This document shows positions 48,403-59,623 of a stretch of DNA of 64,000 nucleotides, piece after piece. Source of the stretch: Carallia brachiata. Lineage: Eukaryota; Streptophyta; Magnoliopsida; Malpighiales; Rhizophoraceae. The position numbers and the translations under genes were made by a program. Location of the stretch: positions 2,423,057-2,487,056 of the forward strand of contig JADCRB010000053.1 in NCBI GenBank assembly GCA_021464245.1, read 5' to 3'. Under the pieces are notes generated by a model. That model was given only the letters and a program-made list of their open reading frames with translations. It did not search any database and was not told the origin of the DNA. Position 1 is the first letter of the stretch, and every line of letters begins with the position of its first letter.

Positions 48403-50215
48403 TGTTGAGACCCTAAGATTTCATTATTTAGTTTTGATAATTACAAAATATTGAGAGTCACTAATATGTTTATTTAAGTATGCACTTAAAGGATTTAATT
48501 AAACAAACATCATTTTGGAATGAAAGCAATGCAAGTACAAGAAAAATATTAATATTGGTTCCACTCTATGCAAGTATCATCTAGTTTAGCCAATTTTCAA
48601 GGACTCGTTTATTCACATGGAGACGAATTAGATAATGAGTCATATGTGGTTGGAGAGGTATAGGTGTCTAGTTTCCATCTAGTTTCCAATGCCACTGGAA
48701 TCATGTCAATTAATGTTCAGTATGGAAAGTTATGACTAAAAGAGTATTGAGGACTCACACTATAATGATACACTATGTAGGTACACTTTCAAAGAATGTT
48801 GCAGACCGCTTAGGATGAATCATGTGCTAAGCTATAAGTCATTAGAAAGCTTCTTGATTCTACTTTCAAATTCAACATTTTTCATATTTATTGGAGTTGT
48901 GTGGGTGAAGTTATGGGCAATAACGTGGAACATGTACAAGCAGTCAAGGCATTCTAGATAAGTCAATTTCTAAAAGCCGTAATGTTTGGATGGAGCAAAA
49001 TTTTATGGCAAGCTATACATGGTTAAAAAGTTGATTGAATCTAGTTTTCAGATCATCAAGATTCACATTAATTTGATATTCCTATATAATATTATTTAGC
49101 ATAAATTGAAGCTTGTACAAGTTGTCATGGTACACTAGTTCAGTCAATTTTTAGAGATTACTGCAGAGATCTAGAGACGATTCATATGACAAATTTTATC
49201 TTGATGGAAAGACAATTGTGTCTAATTTCCAAATCTTTAATAATCAACTCAACTGGGTATTTGTGAAGGAAGTTATAGTCTATCAACTGAAAGGTGTGCA
49301 ATCTGTCAAAGCAAACAAGATCAGTCTATTTTGCAGAGATTATTGCGAACAAATAGGAAAGAATTAGCTGTTGTATATGCATACAAAGACAACTTTGTCT
49401 AATTTTCAAATTGACAAGAATCACGTCAATTGAATATGTGTAAAAGGAGATATTGCCAAAATACTGAAGGTTGTACAGTCTGTCCCGCCAGCAGGATCAG
49501 TCAACTTCTAGAAGGCACCATGGCTAGTTGGAGTGGAATATGGCTAGCTGGAGTAGAATTGAGTTATAATCTATACATGGATGAAAAGCTTTGGATGTGT
49601 ACTTTCAAATGCAAAAACTAGGACAGATTTTGGAGCTATATATAAAGAGTTATGAATGATTTTTTGAAGAACTGTTAAATCTATCAAGGCAATCATCACC
49701 ATTCAAAGCCACAATTTTGGGGATCTATTGACCGTAAAATCAGCCCTTATTCATACATTTCAGTAGTCCCTATACCATCCTTCACTCATAAATAGGTATC
49801 TCTACTGATGCTCCATTCATCCCTCTCCATTCTTCTCTCATTCCCTCTCATTCTCTCCAATCCCTCTCAAGCATTCTTTGTAAAAGAAAGAGCTTTATTG
49901 TGCATGTGTTTTGAGTACTAAAAAAAAAAAAAGTTTTGAGTGATGTGATAATGAGTATTTGAAATTAGAAAAGAGGGCAAAAGCTATAAAAAGAAGAGAA
50001 AAGGAAAAGTAAGTTTCAATGAGACATCTATCATTCTTTGTAGAAAACTTTGTGAGGCTTTGTAAGCCTGAAAGACCTAAGTTGTTTGGGCAAGTGAATG
50101 CTCTAAGTTGAGCATTGATCAGGTGATCAAAATGAAGAGGGTCAGTGTGCTTTTGTATGGTGTTGGTGAGGTGATCAAGTATTGTAAGGATTTAATCTTC
50201 ACTCATAAACAAGGT
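48403..50215 (+). mobile_element. probable long solo LTR (LARD-like), about 1.8 kb
   Basis: The left end TGTTGAGACCCTAAGATTTC, followed by TTAGTTTTGATAATTACAAA and GAGAGTCACTAATATG, has the form of the start of long LTRs of plant LARD-type elements. Near the right end a TATA-like word (CATAAATAGGTATCTC, about 49787) is followed by a strongly pyrimidine-rich leader (CCATTCATCCCTCTCCATTC) and then a G-rich tail (about 50030-50200), as in the promoter and R-U5 part of such LTRs. The body holds an array of about 180-bp units. No second LTR, primer site or polyprotein is in the window, so a solo LTR is the simplest reading. The right end is approximate and no target duplication was found. Confidence 0.55.
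48589..49680 (+). repeat. degenerate tandem array, period about 180 bp, about six units
   Basis: The recurrent landmark CAGTCAATTTTTAGAGATTA (variants AATTTTCAAGGAC, CACTTTCAAAGAATG, TCAATTTCTAAAAGC, CTATTTTGCAGAGATT, CAACTTCTAGAAGG) occurs at about 48589, 48782, 48960, 49140, 49322 and 49498, spacings 193, 178, 180, 182 and 176. Each unit also has a GATGGAAAG..TTGTGTCTAATTTCC block and a GAAGTTATAG-like block. Units are much diverged. Confidence 0.7.
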
Positions 50216-50217
50216 TG

Positions 50218-50340
50218 TATAGACATGGACATAGTGACACAGATACAGCGGACACAGATATGACGACATGTCAATTTTAAAAAAATTAAGACACAGACAT
50301 GACATGGACAATATCTATATCTAATAACAATATTATAAAT
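50218..50340 (-). repeat. fragment of the GTGTCC-rich dispersed repeat, inverted
   Basis: On the minus strand the words CATGTCTGTGTCTTAATTTT and TGTGTCCGCTGTATCTGTGT resemble the tail of the repeat at 16850-17045 (AGTGTCTGTATTC, GTCCGTGCCGTATTT). It begins directly after the presumed long LTR. Confidence 0.45.
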
Positions 50341-52080
50341 AGATAATTGAGAGAAATTCTCTCCTTATTTCACTCTTTAAAGAATAGCTAAGAGAAAATT
50401 CCTCATTCTTTCACTCTTCAAATTTAATGCCAAAAAAATTTTACTTTTGTAAAAAGATGAATGAGTAGTTGAGAGAAAATATCTCTTTTTAAACTCTCTA
50501 AATTTAATTCAAAAAAAAATTATTTATTATAAACAAAAAAACTCCCTCAATATTTGTTGTACCTGTCCAATTAAATATCCCTCATTTCATGTCCACGTTA
50601 ATTTGGCTCCCTATATTTATTCATTATTCTAGCAAACAATGAGAACAACCAATGAGAATCAAGCCAAAGATCATAATCACAAAATTAAGAGCACTGCCTC
50701 TAAAGTCAGCTCATACCGAGAAAAATATTGAGGTCAAAAGAATTGTAGGCCTCAAAGAGAAAACCAATAGAATTGCATGGGCAGAGTTATCGAAATATTA
50801 CCCTACGTCAGCTCGAGCTGGTGGCACAAAAATTCGGTCATTCTCTATATTAAAAATTTATTCATTGAACTTTTTCTCTACAAACTATTGATTTGTTAAA
50901 ATTTCTCTACAAACTATTGATTCGTTAAAATTTACTAACAAAATACTGGTATCTTACTGGTACCTTATTGAAGAATACTGGCATCAGTAGATCCTTCTGA
51001 TAGGTACCAGATGGTGCCCTTCAGGCCACCAATAGACTGTGGAACCCTTCTGTTAGGAACCAATATTAACATTTATTTGTGTGTATGTGAGAGATGAAGT
51101 TATATTAGAAAAAAAAATTAACAAAATTAAGGGGGAAAAAAAAAGAAGAAGAAAAACTCAAAAGGTTTCACTGACCAAAAATTAATACTATCAATGCTCT
51201 ATTCTCTCTGCCCGATATTCCACAAGCTTCCTACCTCCATTATATGGTTTATTTTATACGCTTCACCAAAAATACAAATATATATTTCAACTGCAAAATC
51301 AGCATGCTTCGTGATTTTAGATATACCATGATTCCAGCAGCATAATTGAAGGGACAAAAAATATTAAAAGAGACAGTAATGGCTGAAAAAATTCCTAAAT
51401 TAAAATTCTCTTATTTGGTAATTACTATAAAATTCAAATTAACTAATCAATGTCATTAATATCTTTTATTATCTTCTTTTCCTGCATTTCCTGCAAATTA
51501 ATATATTCTTCCGTTACCTTAATTTTAAATAGCTGAAATTGATTATTTCAGATGCCATAGCCGTTCCTCCATTTGTGTTGTTTTTCCTAAAATCATTCCT
51601 TTTACCATCAATTATTTCCATCAAAATTAAAGTGATTGGCTACAATTTTCCTTTTTCCAATTACTAACTTTACTTCATTCCTGTCCTTTATAATTTGAAC
51701 GTCAGTTACTTACCGTGTATACAAGTAGGACACTATGACTCTAACCCCATATATAAATTATCTTCCTAATTTGCTTTTCTTTATGTCAAATGTTTTCTCC
51801 GTCTTTCTAATGCTACAAAGCAAACCAGTGAGTCTTCCTTTCCTTTTCTCTATTCTCTACAAAAAAAATATCTGCAATTGCTATATTTGTTTTCTTCCCT
51901 TTTTCATATTAAACCCACACCTATTGCATCCTAACGCATTACTTTGAAAATGCTAATATTACCATTTCAGCCGACACATTCATTCATTTATATTTACTTT
52001 TCTTTTTCTTTCTTTCCTTTGTAGAGGGATAATATGTTTTTCTCTTCTCTTTCCATATATAAATATTTTATGTGCAGATT
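50341..52080. other. intergenic; 29-bp tandem duplication at 50874-50931
   Basis: TTCTCTACAAACTATTGATT plus nine bases occurs twice in tandem with one difference. The 79-codon frame at 50652-50891 has no recognised family and ends inside this duplication. Nothing else is supported. Confidence 0.5.
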
Positions 52081-52780
52081 ATGGATTACCTGTTAATCAA
52101 AAACCTAAAGATTAACCAAAATAATGCAAGATTGAAAGGTCGTGTCATTCGCAGGTGGAATTCTGTGAACAAAAAAAAAAAAGAATCAATTGCTCAGTGT
52201 TGACATGATTGTAGCAAATGAGGAGGTAATGTTTCTAACTTCCAAAACAAAATATATTACATACAATCCGTTTGATATAAAGTGAACTCAATTTTATTTC
52301 CTTATTCTGTAGGAAAACACCATTCACGCAATGACAAAAGGAGGAGAAGCTGAGCAATTCAAGAATGACTTTATTGAAGGACAAATGTACATTTTCAGTG
52401 GGTTTGATGTGGAGCTTTGCACGGAGGGTACAGGCCAGTACCCAACCTTAAAAGAGTTGTATTATCGGAAATGCATCCAGAAAAGTTACACATGATGGAA
52501 TTGCGCAATCAATTTCGAGAAATGATTGGAGAAAGGTCGACACGACATATTAAACGAGTTATACTATGCCAGAAGGAAAGTAATCGTCATTGGAGAAAAG
52601 CTTACTACGAGATTGAATTTATGAGAGAACTTAAAATAAAATGTACAAAATGTTCATGGAAATTGTTATATAAACTACGATTCAGTTTGCTTAAAACAAA
52701 AGCATCAAGTTTAATAAACAATAATTTAGCAACTGTTCAATTAATGGCTTTTTCCCGCAACGCGCGGCCACTTCTCTAGT
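52081..52780 (+). mobile_element. Helitron 3' end carrying a broken RPA-like OB-fold gene
   Basis: The right end has the Helitron form: a GC hairpin (CCGC 52755-52758, loop AACGC, GCGG 52764-52767) followed 8 bases later by CTAGT (52776-52780) and a flanking T. The sequence before it encodes pieces of a replication protein A-like ssDNA-binding domain: from an ATG at 52081, RLKGRVIRRWNSVNK, a shift within a 12-A run, then SVDMIVANEE, a GT-AG intron (about 52227-52311), then NTIHAMTKGGEAEQFKNDFI, EGQMYIFSGFDVE, another frame change, and GYRPVPNLKRVV. RPA-like proteins are carried by plant Helitrons. No Rep/helicase is present. The 5' end was not located, so the start given is that of the gene remnant. 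Confidence 0.6.
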
Positions 52781-52886
52781 TACATATATAAAGTCAAAAC
52801 TAAGAGAAAGTCTTCAGCTGTTCCCTCTCTGCCACATGGAGAGTTACCATTAATTCATACATTAATTTAAAAAAAAAAAAAAAAAC

Positions 52887-54137
52887 TCTATCTATATTTT
52901 ATATTTTCTCTTTTTGAAAAGGAAAAAAAATCTAATTTTTTTTTATTTTTTTCTTATAATGGAAATAATTACACCATCTAAGATTTTTTTAGAAAAGGGA
53001 AAATTACTTATGATTTAATTACATATTAGTATTCAACCTCTTTAAGAATAAAAATTTATTGAATTCCCTTTTAATAATCTAAGGTAATAAAGAATTACTC
53101 ATAAATTCTCCATTTTAGAAAATTTGATAGAAGCTTATTTAATTCTTACTTAAGACAATCGAGGTTTGTTTTTCCACAGCTATGTATACATATACATATA
53201 TATACTCTGCCAGAAGCTTCCCAGATGCAATAAGATCCTCATCATAGGAACGGTTAGGGGGCCATTCTTCAACAAGATTTTTTTTTTTTTTTTGGCTGAA
53301 ACTTGGATAAATTTATTGCTGACCCGAGGAGCAGCTTAAGACACTAATACCTTAAATCGTCCTCGTCACTATTTTTCCAACAAAACTCATGACCATATAT
53401 GGGTAAACTAGATTAACTCAAAAATTTCTCCTATTAATGTCCACGTTTTTTATAGCAGTAAAAGTATATGTTCAGACAAATCCATCCCTTCACTATTTAT
53501 ACTCTGTATAAATTTTTTGAAAATATCTATACTGCATTATAAAAAATTTTTGAAAAAAAAATCCTTCTTAGAAAATTAAGATTTAGGGTAACACTACATA
53601 TATTTAGAATAACACTAACTACATTTAGGAATTACTTTTTCCAAAAAAAAATAGTCCAAATTACAATAAAGTAAACATCAAAAGTTTGAAAATTATTTGT
53701 TGTTTTATTTCTAGTTATTAAGTTTAATTTAATAAAATTTCACATCATCTTAAACCTTTATGAAATTAAGATTTCAAACTAATTTTCTTGGAAGATTCTT
53801 ATATTAGATATAGTAACAATTATAGTTAAAAATTCAATTTATCGAATTATTATCTAACACATATTATAATTTACTCAATTCATGTTAACGATATTCACAT
53901 ATATTTAGCAACACAAATATACTTAATGAATGAAAGCAAAAGAAAAAATTCAACAAAGAAGGGGAAAAAAAATTACTCCTAAATTTCTCCTCTTTTTTAG
54001 AGAGAAAAAAATATTTTTTTAATATGTATTTTTCTTAAAAATAAAATTGATACTCAATATTTAAGTTTTTTTTCCTTTTAAATAAAAAAAATAAAAATAT
54101 ACTTAATATAACTCACGCATCGACACGAGCCTATTGC

Positions 54138-54141
<4 letters not shown>
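52887..54141 (+). mobile_element. possible second, non-autonomous Helitron
   Basis: The right end ACGCATCGACACGAGCCTAT followed by TGCTAGT resembles a decayed Helitron terminus (palindromic ACGC-TCG words then CTAGT at 54137-54141). A candidate left end TCTATCTATATTTTATA lies at 52887. The flanking bases do not give a clean A-T insertion site, so this is tentative. The interior is AT-rich and non-coding. Confidence 0.35.
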
Positions 54142-54169
<28 letters not shown>

Positions 54170-54179
54170 TCTTGTTTAT

Positions 54180-54700
54180 ATATACGTAAATAGAAGTAAA
54201 TATCATTTTTTTAAAATATAATATAAATTATAACTTAAATTTCAAATTAAATTAAATTTTTATTGTTAAAATAAATTTTATAATATTTTTTTGAATATAT
54301 CTGAGATTTTATAATAAATATTAAGTACTAACATAAGATAGCGATAAAACTTAAAAAGAAAAAAATATCTCTTCTCTCTCTTCTCTACTAACCTTTTTTA
54401 AAAATATAAATAATCAAAAAAAAAAGAGGAGGAGAGGCGCAGCTAATCAAACAAAAACAAAAACAAAAAAAAAAAAAAAAAAAAAGAAAGGAAGACAAAG
54501 AGGAGGAAAGATACAATTTTTATAATTATTTTTTAAAATGTGTTCTAACCATATTCAGCATGCGTCTTTAATTTTTTTTAATTTTTTTGTTAGACATTTT
54601 TTGGTATGTCTTATACGTGTTCAAGATATATTGAACACGTATTTATATTCGACGCATGTCCGATACAATATACCTTTTTAAAATGAAGTTTGTGTGTATC
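54180..54700 (+). repeat. dispersed repeat, copy 2
   Basis: Colinear with 16440-17045: AAATATAATATAAATTATAA, TTATTGTTAAAATAAATTTT, AATATTAAGTACTAACA, a TCTCTTCTCTCTCTTCTC block and a tail with TTAGACATTTTTTGG, TACGTGTTC and GTATCCTTG. It begins just after a (TG)n-(TA)n microsatellite (54142-54169) and lacks the GC hairpin of copy 1. Confidence 0.6.
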
Positions 54701-55440
54701 CTTGCTCTTGAAGAAGATTAATAGTACATTGTGAAATTTTCAATGATAATCTCGGGGAGACATAAGTTAGATAAGACGAACTATTATAAATTTCTTGTAT
54801 TGATTTCTCTATTCTTTTAACTCCTTTTGTTATTACTCATAAACACACGCTACAACTCTTATTTATTTGTATTATATTTAATTACTTTATTTGATCACAA
54901 TCACACCATTTTGACATAAATTTTTTATATTACCAAATATACTCCCCTCTTGAGTAATTTCGGCACTAACAATTCTGTTCCTCTGTTACTGTGGATCTTC
55001 CAATTGTTCATCCAATCCCTTTTTTTTTCTTTAATTCGTAAAAACAAGTTTGCCTTGTATTGAAAATTAACACATCTACTCAAAAAAAAGAAGAAAGAAA
55101 CTTAACACCGCCTATTTCAAGCTAGTTACGATAAAACAAAAAAAAATGTTAATTACATAGACATTCTGATATTATTTTAGGTCCACAAAATAAAAAATAA
55201 AGTTAAAATTTTAAAAGTTTTTCATTAAAATCTGTCCAATATGTACAATGATAGTTTTTGAAAGTTTACTGCAGAATTTACAACAAAGAGAAGGAAATTA
55301 ATGACTTCTTCTAATTTTTATTAATAATCAAATTAAAGTAATATCATCTTAAATTAAAAACATTAAATAAAAATAAACAAATTTGAAATAAAATAAAATA
55401 GCAACTAAACAAATCATTTCTAACAACTAACTTAACAAAT
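54701..55440. other. intergenic, no gene seen
   Basis: AT-rich sequence without supported features. Confidence 0.5.
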
Positions 55441-55469
55441 TTATGGAAAAAGATAATACAATAAAAATT

Positions 55470-55718
55470 TGCACGTGATATTTTTGTGAGAGAGCATGGA
55501 AGGAGGCAGTAAGAGGAAGTGCAACAGAAGATGGTGAAGAGGAGGCTTTAGAATCCCTCTTCTGGGTTGCACTAATCACTCTTTTGGCTATTACATTCCT
55601 CATTTTCTCATGTGCTGGTGGAGGGGCATCATCCAAACACAAAGCCTCTGCAACAAATACTAATAATGCTTATGGTTCAACCTGTGCCGCCGGTTGCGGT
55701 GTAGGCTGCGGTGGTTGA
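55470..55718 (+). CDS. short membrane-anchored Cys/Gly-tailed protein, start missing
   Basis: A plus-strand frame ending at TGA 55716-55718 reads SATEDGEEEALESLFWVALI, TLLAITFLIFSCAGGGASSK, then HKASATNTNNAYGSTCAAGC and GVGCGG. It shows an acidic stretch, one membrane span of about 17 residues (VALITLLAITFLIFSCA), a basic turn and a Cys/Gly-rich tail. This layout is typical of small plant tail-anchored or Cys-rich membrane proteins, but I cannot name a family. The frame is closed upstream by a TGA (55478-55480 region) with no ATG between. The nearest ATG (55496) is one frame off and would code MEGGSKRK before a stop, so either a small indel has removed the start or a first exon lies upstream, with GTGAG at 55490 as a possible acceptor. 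Downstream base composition returns to AT-rich at once. Confidence 0.4.
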
Positions 55719-55739
55719 CTCTGCCTTTTGTGGAGTCTC

Positions 55740-56873
55740 TATTAAGGGCTTTCTGTAACAAAGCATAACATGCCAAGGATATAAGGATATTAGTCCTTGT
55801 TATGTATTTGCATTGTTGTATTATCTTACGTAGATTGCATAGGATTTCAATTATAGCATGTTCATATGCGTAATTTCTTGAGCCAACTAGTTAGTTGAAA
55901 ACACAGCCATTGCATTCTTATCCAGTTTCTTGGTCTGATTCACCCGTCAAATTATAGATTAATTCCTGGCATAATTGGTCTTACCGTCCCAAATTGTTGA
56001 AAAGGATTAATCGGACCAGTGGCTCAGTGAAATCAGGCCGAATTAGTCAAAAGACAGTTGGATTTTTAAATCGAAAAATCCCAATCGATCTAGCCAAATT
56101 TTTGAAACTCAGTTGACCCAAAGAGCTTGTTGAACCAAACTAAATCTCTCTTCTAAGTGGAAAAAAAAAAAAAACAGATAAAAACAAGGGGAAAGATTTG
56201 AGTGCATTTTAATGTCCTAAAAGACCCATTGACTCAGTCATTTGTCCCGATTGATGGGCAGACCGAATTTACTAACTTTCAATATAGCAGCCAGCGATAA
56301 TTCCATGCAACGATGCCGGCAGTCAGTCTTGAAATTAGGCACAGAACCTGTTCTGTTGCCACAATCGTCTAGAGAGGCAGAGCAGGTTGATTGTTGAGAT
56401 CTCTGAAACCTCATCCTACGTTATAAAAAGGTCAGCACTCGGAAGACATTTGAACCAATGAATGGCAATTCTAAGGCATCAAGTGAAATTAGTACTAATA
56501 ACGAAGAACAATTTTGCTTGCAGACTCCGATCAGCGACTCTTCGCTAAGACAAACCTTCAACATTGTCACTGCAAAATCATGCATCAAAAGATATAATTA
56601 AAGGAAACATATTTGGCACTCCGCATCTTGTTTCAATAACTATTTTTGGATGTAGCTAGACTGAGTTTGGAGCTTTGAATTTCAGTCATGATACATGTGT
56701 GCACCGTTCATATCGAATTAGGTTCCTTATTTTCACTGCGATTGATGGTAGTCATGTGGATTGGATACTATCGCTCATGGAATTCGTACAAGCTTTCCGT
56801 AGTAGCACATTAGTTGGCAGCAATTGCACGATTTGGCGACGTATAAATCAAGATTCATATTCCTCGACTCTCC
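55740..56873. other. intergenic; probable 3' flank of both neighbours
   Basis: No gene seen except the probable 3' untranslated region of the minus-strand pseudogene near 56600-56873. The open frames at 56675-56926 and 56824-57174 are opposite-strand shadows of the pseudogene's last exons. MITE-like GGTTGA/TCAACC debris lies at about 55980-56160. Confidence 0.5.
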
Positions 56874-59592
56874 TTATTTCAGCGGAGGAAATATCAATCC
56901 GAAATTTTCAGCTGGTATCGAGATGAACATGTCTTTTAACATCTCTGGAATGTCAAAATCTTCAAGAACCTGCAAAATAATCCAACAAATCATATTGAAA
57001 AAAAACTGCTTAATGAGGAAAATGTATGTAAACATCAGGCAGTTGTTTTGTGACCCTCCAAGTGAACGCACCTTGAAAACAACATTGACATTACGGCCAC
57101 CAACAAGGAAAGTGCATCCAGTTCTTTTGCATCCATCAAGTATCTCTATCATCTTCTTATGGTCACCATCATAATATTTTGGCTGGAAAAGCAGCACGAA
57201 TCAAGTGGTGTAAATGACTTGAAGATTGATGAATATAGGATACATTAGTGCACATGCTCTATTTGGCATCTGTAACCGGCTAAACATAAGACCACAACAA
57301 GTAAATATTCTATTCACACATCCCACCAACTGCATAAAAAGGTTAGTACTTTAACCAATCATTGGATGCTCGGAGGCACATCAGTCACGTCTCACAAAAT
57401 TGGTAACAATCCAGAAATTATAGACACATATATTTTGTATAATGTATTAGTACCAACATAATTATCTCACTCATACATTAATAAGCCTTGCTGCTGTGTC
57501 TGCACCAATAACAAAAGCACTGCCTGGAAAAAGCTCAGCTTTCTTGTAAAAATATGGCTGATTGGAAATAATCACCGTCTTTCCTGCCATTTAAAAGGGA
57601 GCCCATTAATGGAACACACAAATCGAACTAGTAGCGGCATCATTCCACACAATGTGTTTATCACAATCCACATTTAAATTGATAATGGATGGGAGAGAAA
57701 GAAGTGAAAACTAAGACAAACTAGAGCTAAATAACACAATTTTTCAAAAGGAGTTACCGAATGACACATTGGTAACCTTTTGAAGGCAGTGAGATAAATT
57801 TTAACACTTGATGACACAGAGAACTAAATTTCATTTCTATTTATAACAACAGCAACATGGCTAGCCGACACATGTAATTAAATCTATTGAGCTTATCCTA
57901 CTGCATGAGATTACAAACAGGCTACTTCATAGCAAACGCATTATTTGAATTCTGTCTTTAATTATTCTGCCAACACATTAATCCTTTACATTATCACTAA
58001 GTCAAGAGTGACCTTGATGCACACTATGGCTCCCAGTTCTACAACCTCCTAATCCATAAAAATATGATCCTCATTGCAAGTGTTCACAAGAAGCATTACT
58101 ATATACCACAACACATGCAATGTATAAAGCTTAAACAAGATAAAACTATCAGCCTCACCAACTTTTTCAAATTGCTTGACAAGATTTTGGATTTCTAATA
58201 TCGAGAGAGGAGGTTTGTCAGCATTTACTGCAGATATTTCAAAGCACGGGTATCCATTGCTGCAGATGCTACATTAAAATTAATTTAAAACGTAAAGCAT
58301 TGTATATTCACTTGCATTTGCATATTCTACTATTTTAATTACATTGTTTTTTCCTCTCTTTTCTTTTTGTATTCCCTGGGTAACACACTTCCATAGTCAA
58401 AACACCAACTTCTATAAAATGCTTAAACAAAATACTACGTCATCAGTATGACTGCGAAGTTGAATCAAAATAAACTGAATCATTCTCTGAAAACACACTT
58501 CCAATAACCAATTCCCATACCTAGTTGCAACTTCTAGAAGCTTGAGGTTTTAATCATGTAATGGATTAAATGAACCAGGAAGTATTATCTTCCTCTCTTC
58601 ATTTGAGGGATTTGTCTCTGCAAAAGAGCTGCTAAACATAGTAATGGAGAACACTGCAACTCGGACATTTTCAGTTCAAAAGAATGAAGCATGCCCCTTG
58701 AAAACAGATAAATTTTGAAGCATATCTGCCCATTTATAATTTGTTCTAATTCTTGTTCTTCGGTAAACTGCTTCTCGCATTCATGAGACACATCAGATTC
58801 AGTCAAATGAGAAGGAAAAGTTGCCTGGACTTTGCATGCATTTGCAATCGCCTACATCAGAAGGGGAAAATTGTTGGTAAAATGTTCCACACAATGACCA
58901 GAGATAGAAACATCTCCAGAAAAATACAGACTGCAATCAAGCAAGAATAAAACATGACATTGAAAAAACTTAATTTCTAACATTTACACTTTTAAGTCTT
59001 GAGTCGTTGTGGATAGCTTTGATGCGAGAAACTAGTTTACAAAATTAAAAAAGAAAAAATGTTTTTGTGGTCACTAATACGGTGCAAGCATAAAATCATT
59101 AAGGTGCAAATTGTAGCAATTTGCATTTATCCATTAAAATATATTTCATAAGTTGACATTTTGATATATTGGGATCTTGGATTTGTGGTGATTTTATCCT
59201 AAGTCTGATTGTGAATGTATGATGGATACTCTTTGCTCACACTAATACGAATTCCTAGATCCTCCATTGCAGGTAGTGGACAGTATAAAGGGAAAAAAAA
59301 TATATCTTTTTGGTAGTTCGGGACCATCCTTCCCATGCAAAAGACCATCCCAGATCTTGCAAATTTTTAAAATGAATAGAGGAAGAAAGAGCACAAGAAG
59401 TATTCCACATGTTTTTCACAGATACCACAGAATTGAACAATGTAAATATTGGAAATTAAATTCTTTTTCGATTGCATACCTTCAGTAGTAGATGACTTGA
59501 AAGGGCATCTTTTTGCTCACGAGTTCGCAAACCCTAAGTTGAAAGAATACTGATGTCCATGTAAAAATATTGAAATGTGATGCCAAATCCAT

Positions 59593-59623
<31 letters not shown>

